DNA of 64,000 nt, taken from NCBI RefSeq assembly GCF_009208565.1, contig NZ_WFLK01000006.1, positions 234,544 through 298,543 on the forward strand. Reading direction: 5' to 3'. The notes under the pieces were generated by a model, which searched no databases, had not been told where the DNA came from, and saw only the letters and a program-made list of their open reading frames with translations. This stretch comes from Janthinobacterium aquaticum (lineage in GTDB: Bacteria; Pseudomonadota; Gammaproteobacteria; Burkholderiales; Burkholderiaceae_D). A program made the position numbers and the translations under genes. This document shows positions 55,453-64,000 of this stretch, in pieces. How positions within the stretch are numbered: position 1 is the first letter of the stretch; every line of letters begins with the position of its first letter.

Positions 55453-56115
55453 ATGAGTACCACCACCAAACCTCTGCACCCGTTGATGCTTGCCGCCGCT
55501 GTCGCGGTGCTGCTGTTTTGCGGCGTCGGCACGGCCGCCCTGCTGGGCTGGCTGCCCTCGTCGAACGGCGACAGCCAGCGCCTCGACAGCGCGGCCTCTA
55601 ACGAACAGCTGGCCAGCCTGCAGACCATTGCGCCACAGCCGCTGGCGGCGCAAGCTGCAGCAGCACCCGTTACGGCCAACGCGCTGGCGCCAGCACCAGT
55701 GCGCGCACCCGCGCCGGCCCCTGCCCCGACTCCACAGCCTGAGCCGCAATATGCTGCTGCGCCGGCACCGGCGCCCAAGGTCTGCAATAACTGCGGCGTG
55801 GTCGAAGCGATCCATGAAGTCAACACGCGCGCCTCGGGCAGCGGCGTGGGCGCGGCTGGCGGCGCGGTGGTAGGCGGCCTCCTGGGTAACCAGGTTGGCG
55901 GCGGCCACGGCAAGCAGGTGGCCACCGTGCTGGGCGCGATTGGCGGCGCGGTCGCCGGCAACCAGATCGAAGGCAATGTGCGCGCCACGCGCAGCTACAA
56001 CATCGTGGTGCGCCTGGACAACGGCAAGACGCGTACCGTGCACCAGAGCGCCGCGCCCGGCTGGCGCCAGGGCGACCGCGTGCGCATCGTCAATGGCGGC
56101 TTGCGCGCCGGTTAA
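55453..56115 (+). CDS. Glycine-zipper 2TM protein with membrane anchor
   Basis: A 220-residue protein. One N-terminal membrane anchor (LAAAVAVLLFCGVGTAALLGWL), a Pro/Ala-rich linker (APAPVRAPAPAPAPTPQPEP), then CNNCGVVEAIHEV, a glycine zipper (GGAVVGGLLGNQVGGG) and the SH3-like part YNIVVRLDNGKTRTVHQ. AAAGGAG lies 6 nt before ATG 55453. It is the anchored version of the lipoprotein at 46499. Confidence 0.9.
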   Translation: MSTTTKPLHPLMLAAAVAVLLFCGVGTAALLGWLPSSNGDSQRLDSAASNEQLASLQTIAPQPLAAQAAAAPVTANALAPAPVRAPAPAPAPTPQPEPQYAAAPAPAPKVCNNCGVVEAIHEVNTRASGSGVGAAGGAVVGGLLGNQVGGGHGKQVATVLGAIGGAVAGNQIEGNVRATRSYNIVVRLDNGKTRTVHQSAAPGWRQGDRVRIVNGGLRAG

Positions 56116-56136
56116 GGTAACGCTTTGAGCAAGCAC

Positions 56137-56164
56137 AACGCCCGGCTGGTCCGGGCGTTTTCTT
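56137..56164 (+). terminator. Rho-independent terminator
   Basis: Stem AACGCCCGG/CCGGGCGTT with a 5-nt loop and a T-rich tail. The tail is part of the 8-bp duplication that flanks the inserted element at 56166. Confidence 0.85.
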
Positions 56165-56259
56165 TGGCTCTGTCACTGAAACGTGTGGGTTTTGCTGCGG
56201 CAGGCAGGCAGCGCTGCATACAGGTATCCCACACTCGCTGGTGACAGAGCCTTTTCTTT
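56158..56259. mobile_element. MITE-like element, 86 bp, with 8-bp target duplication
   Basis: The element (56166-56251) has terminal inverted repeats GGCTCTGTCAC...GTGACAGAGCC, perfect over 11 bp, and a further inner match GTGTGGG/CCCACAC. It is flanked by TTTTCTTT at 56158-56165 and 56252-56259, a perfect 8-bp direct repeat. It codes for nothing. 8-bp duplications are known for IS1595-family elements among others; the parent is not in this window. Confidence 0.75.
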
Positions 56260-56266
56260 TTGATCA

Positions 56267-56309
56267 TGTTCGTTGGCGCACAGATCAAACCTTGCTGGCA
56301 GGAGATTAT
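56267..56309 (+). promoter_or_regulatory. Envelope-regulon dyad (site 8 of 9) and -10 element
   Basis: TGTTCG-TTGG-CGCACA (56267-56282) is followed by GATTAT (56304-56309), a four-of-six -10 starting 29.5 nt from the centre. The target is the membrane protein gene at 56357. Confidence 0.65.
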
Positions 56310-56356
56310 GCACTCAGGAAATTTATAACGATGCAGACTCACCAACAGGGGGCGAT

Positions 56357-56632
56357 ATGGATCAAGACAGAATCGGCAGCAAAAAAATCTGGCTGTGCTT
56401 TATTGGCGGCGGCATGCTGGCCACCATCCTGGGTTTTTGCGCACTGGACCTGGCGCCTGGCAATGCCGGCGCGCCCGTGTACGGGGTAATGATGCTGTTG
56501 ACCGGCGGCATGCTCAGCTGCCTGGCCGGCACGGTCGGCCTGGCCGGCATGCTGGCCTGGATTCCCGGCATGGCCGAGCTCGAGCCTGCGCCGGCACATG
56601 TCAGTGGCACTGCCAAACATCAGGCTAATTAA
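56357..56632 (+). CDS. Small two-helix membrane protein
   Basis: A 91-residue protein with two glycine-rich helices (IWLCFIGGGMLATILGFCAL, VMMLLTGGMLSCLAGTVGLA) and a polar tail. I start it at ATG 56357, with a GGGGG tract 5 nt upstream. No family recognised; it belongs to the regulon by its promoter. Confidence 0.72.
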   Translation: MDQDRIGSKKIWLCFIGGGMLATILGFCALDLAPGNAGAPVYGVMMLLTGGMLSCLAGTVGLAGMLAWIPGMAELEPAPAHVSGTAKHQAN

Positions 56633-56638
56633 GCGTTG

Positions 56639-56681
56639 TGTACGGCAGCGAACAGAGTTTTTGGGAAACAAAGTAGACAAT
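56639..56681 (+). promoter_or_regulatory. Envelope-regulon dyad (site 9 of 9) and -10 element
   Basis: TGTACG-GCAG-CGAACA (56639-56654) is followed by GACAAT (56676-56681), a four-of-six -10 starting 29.5 nt from the centre. It lies just after the stop of the previous gene and 168 bp before the lmo0937-type gene. Confidence 0.68.
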
Positions 56682-56751
56682 CGAACCATGGCATCAACGT
56701 GAAGCACCACCACTTCAAATGGTAGTGCAAACGGCTGAATGATGGCACAAA

Positions 56752-56767
56752 CGATTGATATCAATCG
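56752..56767. promoter_or_regulatory. Perfect 16-bp palindrome
   Basis: CGATTGATATCAATCG lies in the expected leader of the lmo0937-type gene, 55 bp before its start. It also contains an FNR-like TTGAT-N4-ATCGA with one mismatch. Confidence 0.45.
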
Positions 56768-56821
56768 ATGACAGCAGCGATACAGCTGCCGCCATCACCA
56801 CTTACCAACGGAGGAAATATC

Positions 56822-56968
56822 ATGCTCTACACTATCGCAGTAGTACTCATTATTCTCTGGCTGCTGGGCCTGGTTACTTCCTACACCATCGGCGGCTTCA
56901 TCCATATTCTGCTGGTCGTGGCAGTGATCATGATTCTGTTGCGTCTGATTAGCGGGCGCGGTTTATAG
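56822..56968 (+). CDS. lmo0937 family small membrane protein
   Basis: A 48-residue protein with two hydrophobic helices around GLVTSYTIGGFIHILLV and the end LISGRGL. This is the short lmo0937 family found in many stress-linked gene clusters. GGAGG lies 7 nt before ATG 56822; the longer frame from 56768 has no support. Confidence 0.88.
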   Translation: MLYTIAVVLIILWLLGLVTSYTIGGFIHILLVVAVIMILLRLISGRGL

Positions 56969-57138
56969 ACCGCTCGGTCGCCAGCAGACTGAAGCAATAA
57001 CACAGCAATAGCTGGCGGCGGCGCACGTGCAAACGGGCGCCGTCTTTGCATGCACTGGCCAGTGTGCGTTTTTTGCAGTAACGTATGCAAGTAATGTCTT
57101 CCCCGAGTATGTCCCATAACAACACAAGGAGAAAATCC

Positions 57139-57819
57139 ATGAATCCATTCAAAACCGCTCCTGGCATCAAAACCATTGCCAGCGTGCTGGCCCTGACCCT
57201 GGCCGTGTCCGGCTGCGCCGATATGTCCGGCACCCAGCGCGGCACCGCTACCGGTGCCGGCGTGGGCGCTGGCCTCGGTGCACTGATCGGCGCGACCACC
57301 GGCGGTGGCGGCGGCGGCCGTGCAGCCGGCGGCGCGCTGATCGGTGCGGCCGCTGGCGCAGTTGCCGGCAATATCTGGTCGAACCGCATGGAAAACCAGA
57401 AGCGCACCATGGAACAGGCAACCCAAGGCACCGGCGTGCAAGTGACGCAAACGGCCGATAACCGCCTGAAAATGGAAATCCCCAGCGATATCTCGTTCGA
57501 CACCAACCGCGCCGACATCAAGGGCAATTTCCGTCCTATCCTGGACCGTTTTGCTTCCACCCTCAATGAAAACCCGAATACTACCGTGAGCATTATCGGC
57601 CACACCGACAGCACCGGCAGCGATTCGATCAACCAGCCGCTGTCGGTTGAACGCGCCGCCCATACGCGCGACTACCTGGCCATGCGCGGTGTATCGCCAA
57701 CGCGCATCGTGGTTGAAGGCCGCGGCGCACGCGAGCCGATTGCCTCGAACGCCGACAATGCCGGCCGTGCACGCAATCGTCGCGTGGAAATCTACGTAGC
57801 AGAAATGGCGCCTCGATGA
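57139..57819 (+). CDS. OmpA family lipoprotein with glycine zipper (YiaD-like)
   Basis: A 226-residue lipoprotein: lipobox VSGC, a glycine zipper (GAGVGAGLGALIGATTGGGG) and a C-terminal OmpA domain (ISFDTNRADIKGNFRPILDR, GHTDSTGSDSIN, LSVERAAHTRDYLA). This is the YiaD pattern. AAGGAG precedes ATG 57139. No regulon dyad was found in the 170 bp before it; it may be read from the promoter at 56676. Confidence 0.9.
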   Translation: MNPFKTAPGIKTIASVLALTLAVSGCADMSGTQRGTATGAGVGAGLGALIGATTGGGGGGRAAGGALIGAAAGAVAGNIWSNRMENQKRTMEQATQGTGVQVTQTADNRLKMEIPSDISFDTNRADIKGNFRPILDRFASTLNENPNTTVSIIGHTDSTGSDSINQPLSVERAAHTRDYLAMRGVSPTRIVVEGRGAREPIASNADNAGRARNRRVEIYVAEMAPR

Positions 57820-57879
57820 TGACATCGAACCGCGCCTGCTGCGACGGCGCGGTTCGACGTCGTGATGCTGTAAAAAATC

Positions 57880-57917
57880 AAAAGCCGCCAGCAAGTTACC
57901 TTGCTGGCGGCTTTTTT
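57880..57917. terminator. Strong bidirectional terminator
   Basis: A perfect 16-bp stem (57880-57895 with 57900-57915), 4-nt loop, A-tract and T-tract. It lies between the convergent YiaD-like and M16 peptidase genes. Confidence 0.9.
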
Positions 57918-57935
57918 ACATCGCGACCTGCTTAA

Positions 57936-60761
57936 TTATTTTGCTGCAGCGTCCTTGGCCACCTTGGCAAAGTCACCGGCACTGACCACCGAGACAGCGG
58001 CCGGTTTGACGTAGTCGCGCAGGGCCTGGTTGACCTGCGCCAGCGTCAGCGCCGCCACCTTGGCTTCCACGTCCTTGTCGTAAGCCATGGTGCGGCCATC
58101 TTCCAGGTAGCCGGCCAGGGTGCGCGCCAGCGATGCATCCTGGCTGCGGCTGACCTCTTCCGATTGCAGCCAGCCTTTTTTCGCCTCGACCAGTTCCGCT
58201 TCGGTAAAGCCCTCGGCCAGCGCCTTGGCGATTTCCTCGCGCAGCGCCGCCTCCACCTTGACGCTATTTTGCGGCGCGCTGATGGCATAGGCCAGCCAGT
58301 AGCCGGCAGCATCGCGCGACGGCACATCGAGTTGCGAGCCAACGCCATACGACAAGCCTTCTTTCTGGCGAATGCGGTCGGCCAGGCGGCTGCGCAGCGC
58401 ACCGCCGCCCAGCATATGGTTGGCCATCACCAGCGCCGGATACTGCGGCGCATCATCCTTGAGCGACAAAGGCTGGATCGCAAACAGCACGCTGTTGGCC
58501 TTGTCAGGCGTCTCCAGGCTGACCTTCTGGCCGCTGACCTGCTTGACCGTATCGGCAATGCGCGCATAGGGCTGGGCCGCTTTCCAGTTGCCGTACAGGC
58601 TGGCCACCTGGGCCTTCAGGGCCACCGGATCGAAGTCGCCCACGGCGGCAAAATCAGCGTCGGCGGAACCATAATAGGCTGCATGGAATGCCTTGACGTC
58701 CGCCACCTTGACCGCTTTCCAGTCAAGCAGCTGTTCCGGCAGGGTTTTCACGTGGCGCACATGGCCTTCCGGCGTGGCGTCGATCAGGCGCGTAAATGCG
58801 TTCGAGGCCAGCGGCATCGGCTCCGGCAGATCCTGTTCGGCACGGCCGACGCGTTCGCGCTGCAGTTCCAGGAACTCGGTTTCGCTCAGGGCCGGCGTTT
58901 GCAGCACCTGCGCCAGCAGGTCCATGGCGGCCGGCAGCTTGTCGCGTTTGCCATTGAGGATGGCCGTCACGCCTTCGGCGCCGCCGCTGATGCCGACCTG
59001 CATGCCCAACTGGTCGAACTTGTCCTTGACTTCCTGGCGCGACAGTTTCTCGGTGCCGCGCGACAGCAAGGCGGCCGTATAGGTGCCGACGCTGGACTTG
59101 CCAGCCAGGCTGTCGGCAGTGCCGAAATGCAGCTTGATCACCACACTGACGGTATTGCCCTTGGTTTTCTTCGGCAGCAGCGCGCCTTTCAGGCCGTTTG
59201 GCAAGGTGAAGCGCTCGGTGCGCGCCTCGATATTGTCCGGGCTCGGATCGAATACTTCACCCTGCGCCACCACGGCGCGGCCGGTATAGCCCTGCAGTTG
59301 CGGTGCCACGTCGGCGTAGGCCGGCACGGTGGTGCGGTCGGGCGCATCGGTCGGAATAAAGCGGCCCAGCGTGCGGTTCGAGCTTTTCAGGTATTTCTCG
59401 GCAGCGGCCTGCACTTGCGCGGCCGTGACTTTGTCCAGTTGGTCACGCTGCAGGAAGAACAGGCGCCAGTCGCCGGCGGCCAGCGACTCGGTCAGCTCGA
59501 TGGTCAGGCGCGGCGTATTGGCCAGCGCCAGTTCGATCTGCTTGTTCAGCTGCTGCTTGACGCGCGCCACCTCGGCCTCGGTCACCGGTTGCGACTTCAG
59601 GTTTTCCAGCACCTTGAGCATGGCATCCTGCGCGGCGTCAAGATTGCCGTCGAGCGGCACCATGGCGCCAAACAGATTGAAGCCCGGTTCCAGATTATTG
59701 ACGGAGTTAAACATGACCTTGCTGGCCAGCTTGTTTTCCACCAGCGCCTTGTGCAGGCGGCCCGATGGTGCATCGGTCAGGATATGGCTCAGCACGTCGA
59801 GCGCCACCGCGTCCGGATTGCCCGACGGCGCCACATGGTAGCCGGCGCCCACGAACTGAGTACCGCCGCTGCGGCGCACGGTAACCGAGCGCTCGCCATC
59901 CTGCACCGGCTCGGCCGTGTAGGTCGGCTCGATCACGCGCGCAGGCTTGGGTATCTTGCCGAACAAATCACTGATCTGCTTCAATACCTTGGCTTCGTCG
60001 AAGCGGCCCGCCACCATCAGCACCGCATTGTCGGGCTGGTAGTACTTGTGATAAAACGCGCGCAGACGTGGAATATTGACGTGCTCGATATCGGAACGCG
60101 CGCCGATGGTCGATTTGCCATAGTTGTGCCAGTCGAAAGCGACGGCCTGGATGCGCTCGGCGGTGACGCGGATCGGATTGCTCTCGCCCATCTCGAACTC
60201 GTTGCGCACCACCGTCATTTCACCCTTGTTGGTCTTGGGGTTCCACAGATCGTTCTGGTCGATGGCGGCATTGACCATGCGATCGGCTTCCAGCGCCAGC
60301 ATCTGGCGCAGGTTGTCGTCGTTGGCCGGGAACGATGCATAGTAATTGGTGCGGTCATACCAGGTGGTGCCGTTGAACTGCGCGCCGGTGGAATTGAGGA
60401 TCTCGACCGGCGTCTTGCTGCCCTTCTTGATACCGAAATTGGCGCTCGGCTTGAACAGCAGGTGTTCCAGCAAGTGCGCCATGCCCGTTTCGCCATAGTT
60501 CTCATGGCGCGAGCCGACCATATAGACGATATTGGTGGTCAGCACCGGCTTGCTGGCGTCCGGAAACAGCAGCACGCGCAGGCCGTTGCCGAGCCGGTAT
60601 TCGGTAATGCCTTCTACCGAGGTCACCTTGACCGGTGCAGCAAGGGCGCCAGCCTTTTGGACCTTGGCGGCGCTGACCGGAGGCGTGACAGGGGTGGCGG
60701 CCAGCACCAGTGCAGGAGACAGGATGCCGGCGGCAAGCAGAAGAGCGGTTATGGGTTTCAA
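57936..60761 (-). CDS. Two-domain M16 zinc peptidase
   Basis: A 941-residue secreted protease. The signal peptide begins at TTG 60761 (KPITALLLAAGILSPALVLA), chosen because GAGG lies 8 nt upstream. The N-terminal half has the inverted zinc motif HLLEH in GMAHLLEHLLFKP with the distal glutamate about 75 residues on; the C-terminal half lacks it and is the usual inactive partner. Paired halves enclose the substrate as in pitrilysin. It likely degrades peptides in the periplasm. Confidence 0.92.
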   Translation of the reverse strand: MKPITALLLAAGILSPALVLAATPVTPPVSAAKVQKAGALAAPVKVTSVEGITEYRLGNGLRVLLFPDASKPVLTTNIVYMVGSRHENYGETGMAHLLEHLLFKPSANFGIKKGSKTPVEILNSTGAQFNGTTWYDRTNYYASFPANDDNLRQMLALEADRMVNAAIDQNDLWNPKTNKGEMTVVRNEFEMGESNPIRVTAERIQAVAFDWHNYGKSTIGARSDIEHVNIPRLRAFYHKYYQPDNAVLMVAGRFDEAKVLKQISDLFGKIPKPARVIEPTYTAEPVQDGERSVTVRRSGGTQFVGAGYHVAPSGNPDAVALDVLSHILTDAPSGRLHKALVENKLASKVMFNSVNNLEPGFNLFGAMVPLDGNLDAAQDAMLKVLENLKSQPVTEAEVARVKQQLNKQIELALANTPRLTIELTESLAAGDWRLFFLQRDQLDKVTAAQVQAAAEKYLKSSNRTLGRFIPTDAPDRTTVPAYADVAPQLQGYTGRAVVAQGEVFDPSPDNIEARTERFTLPNGLKGALLPKKTKGNTVSVVIKLHFGTADSLAGKSSVGTYTAALLSRGTEKLSRQEVKDKFDQLGMQVGISGGAEGVTAILNGKRDKLPAAMDLLAQVLQTPALSETEFLELQRERVGRAEQDLPEPMPLASNAFTRLIDATPEGHVRHVKTLPEQLLDWKAVKVADVKAFHAAYYGSADADFAAVGDFDPVALKAQVASLYGNWKAAQPYARIADTVKQVSGQKVSLETPDKANSVLFAIQPLSLKDDAPQYPALVMANHMLGGGALRSRLADRIRQKEGLSYGVGSQLDVPSRDAAGYWLAYAISAPQNSVKVEAALREEIAKALAEGFTEAELVEAKKGWLQSEEVSRSQDASLARTLAGYLEDGRTMAYDKDVEAKVAALTLAQVNQALRDYVKPAAVSVVSAGDFAKVAKDAAAK

Positions 60762-61006
60762 TGCAAGATCCTCACGAGGTGATAACAGTACGTGGTTGAT
60801 AGCAAAGGCTGGCGCAAGCGCCGGCCCTGACGGCTGACGTAACGATGCCGCTGCCCTGGCGCTGCGTCTTCGCCGGTCAGAGAAATAATTACTGCCATGC
60901 AATTTACGCTCTACTTATCAATAACGCAAGCCCCTCAGGCCGCCAGATCATCAACGTGTCATGATCGCGTGCTATACTCGGTCGCTCCAGAACTATCTGC
61001 CTGTAT

Positions 61007-61327
61007 ATGAGACGAGCACTCGTCCTGCTTTGCCTGTTTGTTTTCATCGCTCTGCCCCAAGCGTTCGCCAGCATGGCCTACGCCAGCCCCCTCCCATTGC
61101 TCGCCGACACAGCCGCCAGCGCCGATCTGCCCGGCGACCCGGCGCATGCCGCCGATTCCGCACCGGACCCGGACGATGTGGAGGAATGCGACAACGACCC
61201 CATTACGCTGTACCCATCCTCGCGCCAGGCCGCGCCTTTCTGCGCCATCATCTGGCAGGCGGGACCCGGCGCACTTGCCGAAGCGGACGTGTGGCCCGCC
61301 ACGCGGCCGCCACGCGTTCGCATCTGA
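61007..61327 (+). CDS. Possible secreted hypothetical protein
   Basis: A 106-residue frame with a good signal peptide (LVLLCLFVFIALPQAFASMA) and an acidic mature part (DSAPDPDDVEECDNDP). No Shine-Dalgarno is visible; a TATACT hexamer at 60973-60978 may be its -10. The signal peptide makes it credible, but it could be part of a leader for the membrane protein gene downstream. Confidence 0.5.
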   Translation: MRRALVLLCLFVFIALPQAFASMAYASPLPLLADTAASADLPGDPAHAADSAPDPDDVEECDNDPITLYPSSRQAAPFCAIIWQAGPGALAEADVWPATRPPRVRI

Positions 61328-61409
61328 GTCACCCTGCTTCACTTACGCGCCGGGCGCCCCGCTGCCCCGGCAAGCTTGAAAATTTTTTGATCTGACAAGG
61401 TAATACACA

Positions 61410-62957
61410 ATGGAATGGTTACTTGACCCGACAATCTGGGTCGGCCTGCTGACGCTGGTCGTGCTGGAAATCGTATTGGGCATCGACAACCTCATCTTTA
61501 TCGCCATCCTGGCCGAAAAACTGCCGCCGCATCAGCGCGACAAGGCCAGGGTGCTGGGCCTGACGCTGGCGCTGGTGATGCGCCTGGGCCTCCTGACGCT
61601 GATATCGTGGCTGGTCACGCTGACCACGCCGCTGTTTTCAGTCTGGCAATTTACATTCTCGGGACGCGACCTGATCCTGCTGGTCGGCGGCCTGTTCCTG
61701 CTGTTCAAAGCCACGACCGAGCTGCACGAGCGCCTCGAAGGCGTGACCCATACCGAACCGGGCTCGAAAGTTTACGCCGGCTTTGGCCTGGTGGTGGCGC
61801 AGATCGTGGTGCTCGATGCGGTGTTTTCGCTCGACGCCGTGATCACGGCGGTGGGCATGGTGGAAAACCTGTATGTGATGATGGCCGCCGTCATTATCTC
61901 GATCGGCGTGATGATGCTGGCCTCGAAGTCGCTGACGCGCTTTGTCAATGCGCACCCGACGGTGGTGGTGCTGTGCCTGAGCTTTTTGCTGATGATCGGC
62001 CTGTCGCTGGTGGCTGAAGGCCTGGGCTTCCATATTCCGAAAGGCTATCTGTATGCGGCCATCGGTTTCTCGGTGGTGATCGAGTTCTTCAACCAACTGG
62101 CGCGCCGCAACTTCCTGAAACTGCAGTCGAACACGCCGCTGCGCGACCGCACCGCGCAAGCTGTGCTGAGCCTGCTTGGCGGCCGCAGGAAGCATGAGGC
62201 GGTGGAAGAACACGAAGCGCCAGCCGTGCCCGATGTGTCCGCCTTTGGCGTGGCCGAGCGCAATATGGTGTCGGGCGTGCTGACGCTGGCCGAACGCTCG
62301 ATCCGTTCGGTGATGACGCCGCGCGGCGATGTGTCGTGGGTCAACCTGAACGACAGCAAGGAAAAAATGCTGCAGTTGCTGCGCGACACGCCGCACAGCA
62401 TGATTCCGGTCTGCCACGATGACCTCGACAATGTGGTCGGCCTGGCGCGCAGCAAGGACCTGATCGAAGACCTGGTTTCGCGCGGCCAGATCGATACGGC
62501 CAATATGCGCGAAGCGATCGTGGTGCCGGAAGCGGCCGGCGTGCTGAGGGCCATGGAAACGTTGCGGCGCTCGCATGGCCAGCCGGTGCTGGTGGTCGAT
62601 GAGTTTGGCACCGTGCAGGGCGTGCTGACGCCGATCGACATTCTCGAAGCGATTGCCGGCGAGTTCCCGGACGAAGACGAGCAGCCCGACGTACAACTGC
62701 TGGGAACGGGCCACTGGCGCGTCGACGGCGCCACCGACCTGCATTATCTGGAGCAGGTGTTCGACAAGGAAACCCTTGTCAGCGAAGACGGCGAATACAA
62801 CTCGCTGGCCGGCTTCCTGCTGGCACACTTTGAAAACATGCCGGCCGTGGGCGAAGTGCTGGAGCTCGACGGCATGCGCTATGAGGTGCTGGAAGCGGAC
62901 GAACGGCGCATCGCCTGCGTTGACGTGCGCCGTATCGAGCCAGACACGAGCCTGTAA
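61410..62957 (+). CDS. TerC-domain membrane protein with CBS and CorC/HlyC domains
   Basis: A 515-residue protein. A TerC-type membrane domain with about seven helices ([38 protein letters not shown]) carries the acidic residues of that family. It is followed by a pair of CBS domains ([33 protein letters not shown]) and a C-terminal CorC/HlyC domain. This is the YegH/YoaE type; a metal-ion transport or resistance role is likely but unproven. Confidence 0.93.
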   Translation: MEWLLDPTIWVGLLTLVVLEIVLGIDNLIFIAILAEKLPPHQRDKARVLGLTLALVMRLGLLTLISWLVTLTTPLFSVWQFTFSGRDLILLVGGLFLLFKATTELHERLEGVTHTEPGSKVYAGFGLVVAQIVVLDAVFSLDAVITAVGMVENLYVMMAAVIISIGVMMLASKSLTRFVNAHPTVVVLCLSFLLMIGLSLVAEGLGFHIPKGYLYAAIGFSVVIEFFNQLARRNFLKLQSNTPLRDRTAQAVLSLLGGRRKHEAVEEHEAPAVPDVSAFGVAERNMVSGVLTLAERSIRSVMTPRGDVSWVNLNDSKEKMLQLLRDTPHSMIPVCHDDLDNVVGLARSKDLIEDLVSRGQIDTANMREAIVVPEAAGVLRAMETLRRSHGQPVLVVDEFGTVQGVLTPIDILEAIAGEFPDEDEQPDVQLLGTGHWRVDGATDLHYLEQVFDKETLVSEDGEYNSLAGFLLAHFENMPAVGEVLELDGMRYEVLEADERRIACVDVRRIEPDTSL

Positions 62958-63087
62958 CTGCAGCCCGTCATTGTGAGCCGCGGTGTGATGCCTGCAGTTC
63001 ACAGTTTGTAACAAGGCGGCAAACGTGCGCCGCCTGTCGTGGCGTATGCTGGTGGCTACTTTCGAGCAGCCACCAGGAGACGCCCCG

Positions 63088-63654
63088 ATGACCAACTCCC
63101 CCCTCTCTCCCCTCTTGCGACTTGGCCTGCTGTGCTGCGCCGTTCTCGCCGCGCCCGCTCATGCAGAACCGGCCAAGCCGCTGATCAAGCCCGGCTGGTG
63201 GCAGGTCGACAGCAAGATGGCCTCGCCTGACGTGGCTACCGACAGCGCCATGTCGATGGTGCTGCAGCAGCTGGGCAATCTGCCGCCGGAACAGCGCAAG
63301 CAGCTGGAAAGCATGGCCGCCAGCAATGGCATGGCCATGCCCACCGTAAACGCCGACGGCGCCGTGCGCGTCACCGCTTGCGTCACGCCCGAAATGGCCG
63401 CCCGCCGCCAGATTCCTACCGGCCAGCCTGGCAACTGCAGTTCGAACAACGCCCCCACGCCAGATGGCCTCGATGTGTCTTTCAGCTGCAGCAATCCCAA
63501 GTCCAGCGGCGAAGGCAAGCTGACGTTGCAGGGCGAGCGCGCTTTTACGATGCAGTTAAACGTGGTCACCAGCGCGCGTGGCACGCCCGAGCAGGTAAAG
63601 GTCAACAGCACGGGGACATGGCTGGCGGCGGCGTGCCCGGTGCCAGCACGCTGA
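63088..63654 (+). CDS. DUF3617-type secreted protein
   Basis: A 188-residue protein with a signal peptide ending APAHA-EPAK. KPGWWQVDSKM at the start of the mature part and paired cysteines (VTACVTPEMA, GNCSSNN, SFSCSN) fit the DUF3617 pattern. AGGAG lies about 9 nt before ATG 63088. The function is unknown. Confidence 0.82.
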   Translation: MTNSPLSPLLRLGLLCCAVLAAPAHAEPAKPLIKPGWWQVDSKMASPDVATDSAMSMVLQQLGNLPPEQRKQLESMAASNGMAMPTVNADGAVRVTACVTPEMAARRQIPTGQPGNCSSNNAPTPDGLDVSFSCSNPKSSGEGKLTLQGERAFTMQLNVVTSARGTPEQVKVNSTGTWLAAACPVPAR

Positions 63655-63680
63655 ATATCCCGTAGATACTGTTATCCCCG

Positions 63681-64000
<320 letters not shown>

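Noticed and set aside
57063..57090. TGTGCG half-site before the YiaD-like gene as a tenth regulon dyad
   Set aside because: Only one arm is present; the second arm and the -10 at 29.5 nt are missing.
58164..60782. An 872-codon open frame on the plus strand opposite the M16 peptidase
   Set aside because: It is a frame shadow: no start signal, biased His/Arg/Gln composition of antisense GC-rich DNA, and the opposite strand encodes a clear M16 protease.

Overview
The window is GC-rich DNA from a betaproteobacterium, most likely an Oxalobacteraceae member of the Massilia/Duganella/Janthinobacterium type. This placement rests on gene content and protein style (Tad locus layout, small glycine-zipper lipoproteins, DUF883/holin-like/lmo0937/DUF3309 proteins, proline-linked OmpA), not on a marker gene. 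No rRNA, tRNA or CRISPR was seen. The left edge cuts an ATPase gene and the right edge cuts an IS110-family transposase.

Region 1 (1-20010) is a Tad/Flp tight-adherence pilus locus with an unusual symmetry. One core operon on the minus strand (flp, tadV, an AAA ATPase, rcpC, rcpA, small lipoprotein, tadZ, tadA, tadB, tadC; 16445 down to 7030) is flanked by two copies of an accessory module: AAA ATPase, TadV prepilin peptidase, Flp pilin, NarL-type response regulator and a divergent tadE-tadF-tadG operon. Copy 1 (1-7020) also carries a sensor kinase; copy 2 (14193-20010) does not. Each copy contains one perfect FNR-type box (TTGAT-N4-ATCAA).

Region 2 (20054-24240) is a minus-strand operon: a BlaI-type repressor, a BlaR1-like M56 membrane peptidase fused to a degenerate M23 domain, and a TonB-dependent receptor. 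Two near-identical operator-like dyads lie in its promoter. Region 3 (24270-34332) is mixed: rhlE helicase, a pair of unknown genes, a universal stress protein, D-tartrate dehydratase with a divergent LysR regulator, mtfA, and a winged-helix protein.

Region 4 (34445-40547) is a NitT/TauT-type ABC transporter followed by a DctB/DctD-like sensor kinase and sigma54 activator. A sigma54-like promoter and an upstream inverted repeat precede the operon. Region 5 (40651-45199) holds OmpA, a YihY/BrkB membrane protein and an AI-2E family permease.

Region 6 (45274-57819) is a dense island of small envelope and stress proteins: BON and glycine-zipper lipoproteins, OmpA/DUF4398 lipoproteins, ferritin-like, DUF883, holin-like, DUF3309 and lmo0937 proteins, AsmA and a Crp/Fnr regulator. 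I found the same dyad, consensus TGTRCG-N4-CGWACA, upstream of most of its transcription units and once more at 33433. At four sites a clear -10-like hexamer starts exactly 29.5 nt from the dyad centre, and at two more a weaker one does; this is the geometry of a Crp/Fnr activator centred at -41.5. I infer an undescribed regulon run by the local Crp/Fnr protein. An 86-bp MITE-like insertion with a perfect 8-bp target duplication lies inside this island.

Region 7 (57936-64000) holds a two-domain M16 peptidase, a TerC/CBS/CorC membrane protein, a DUF3617-type secreted protein and the IS110 end.
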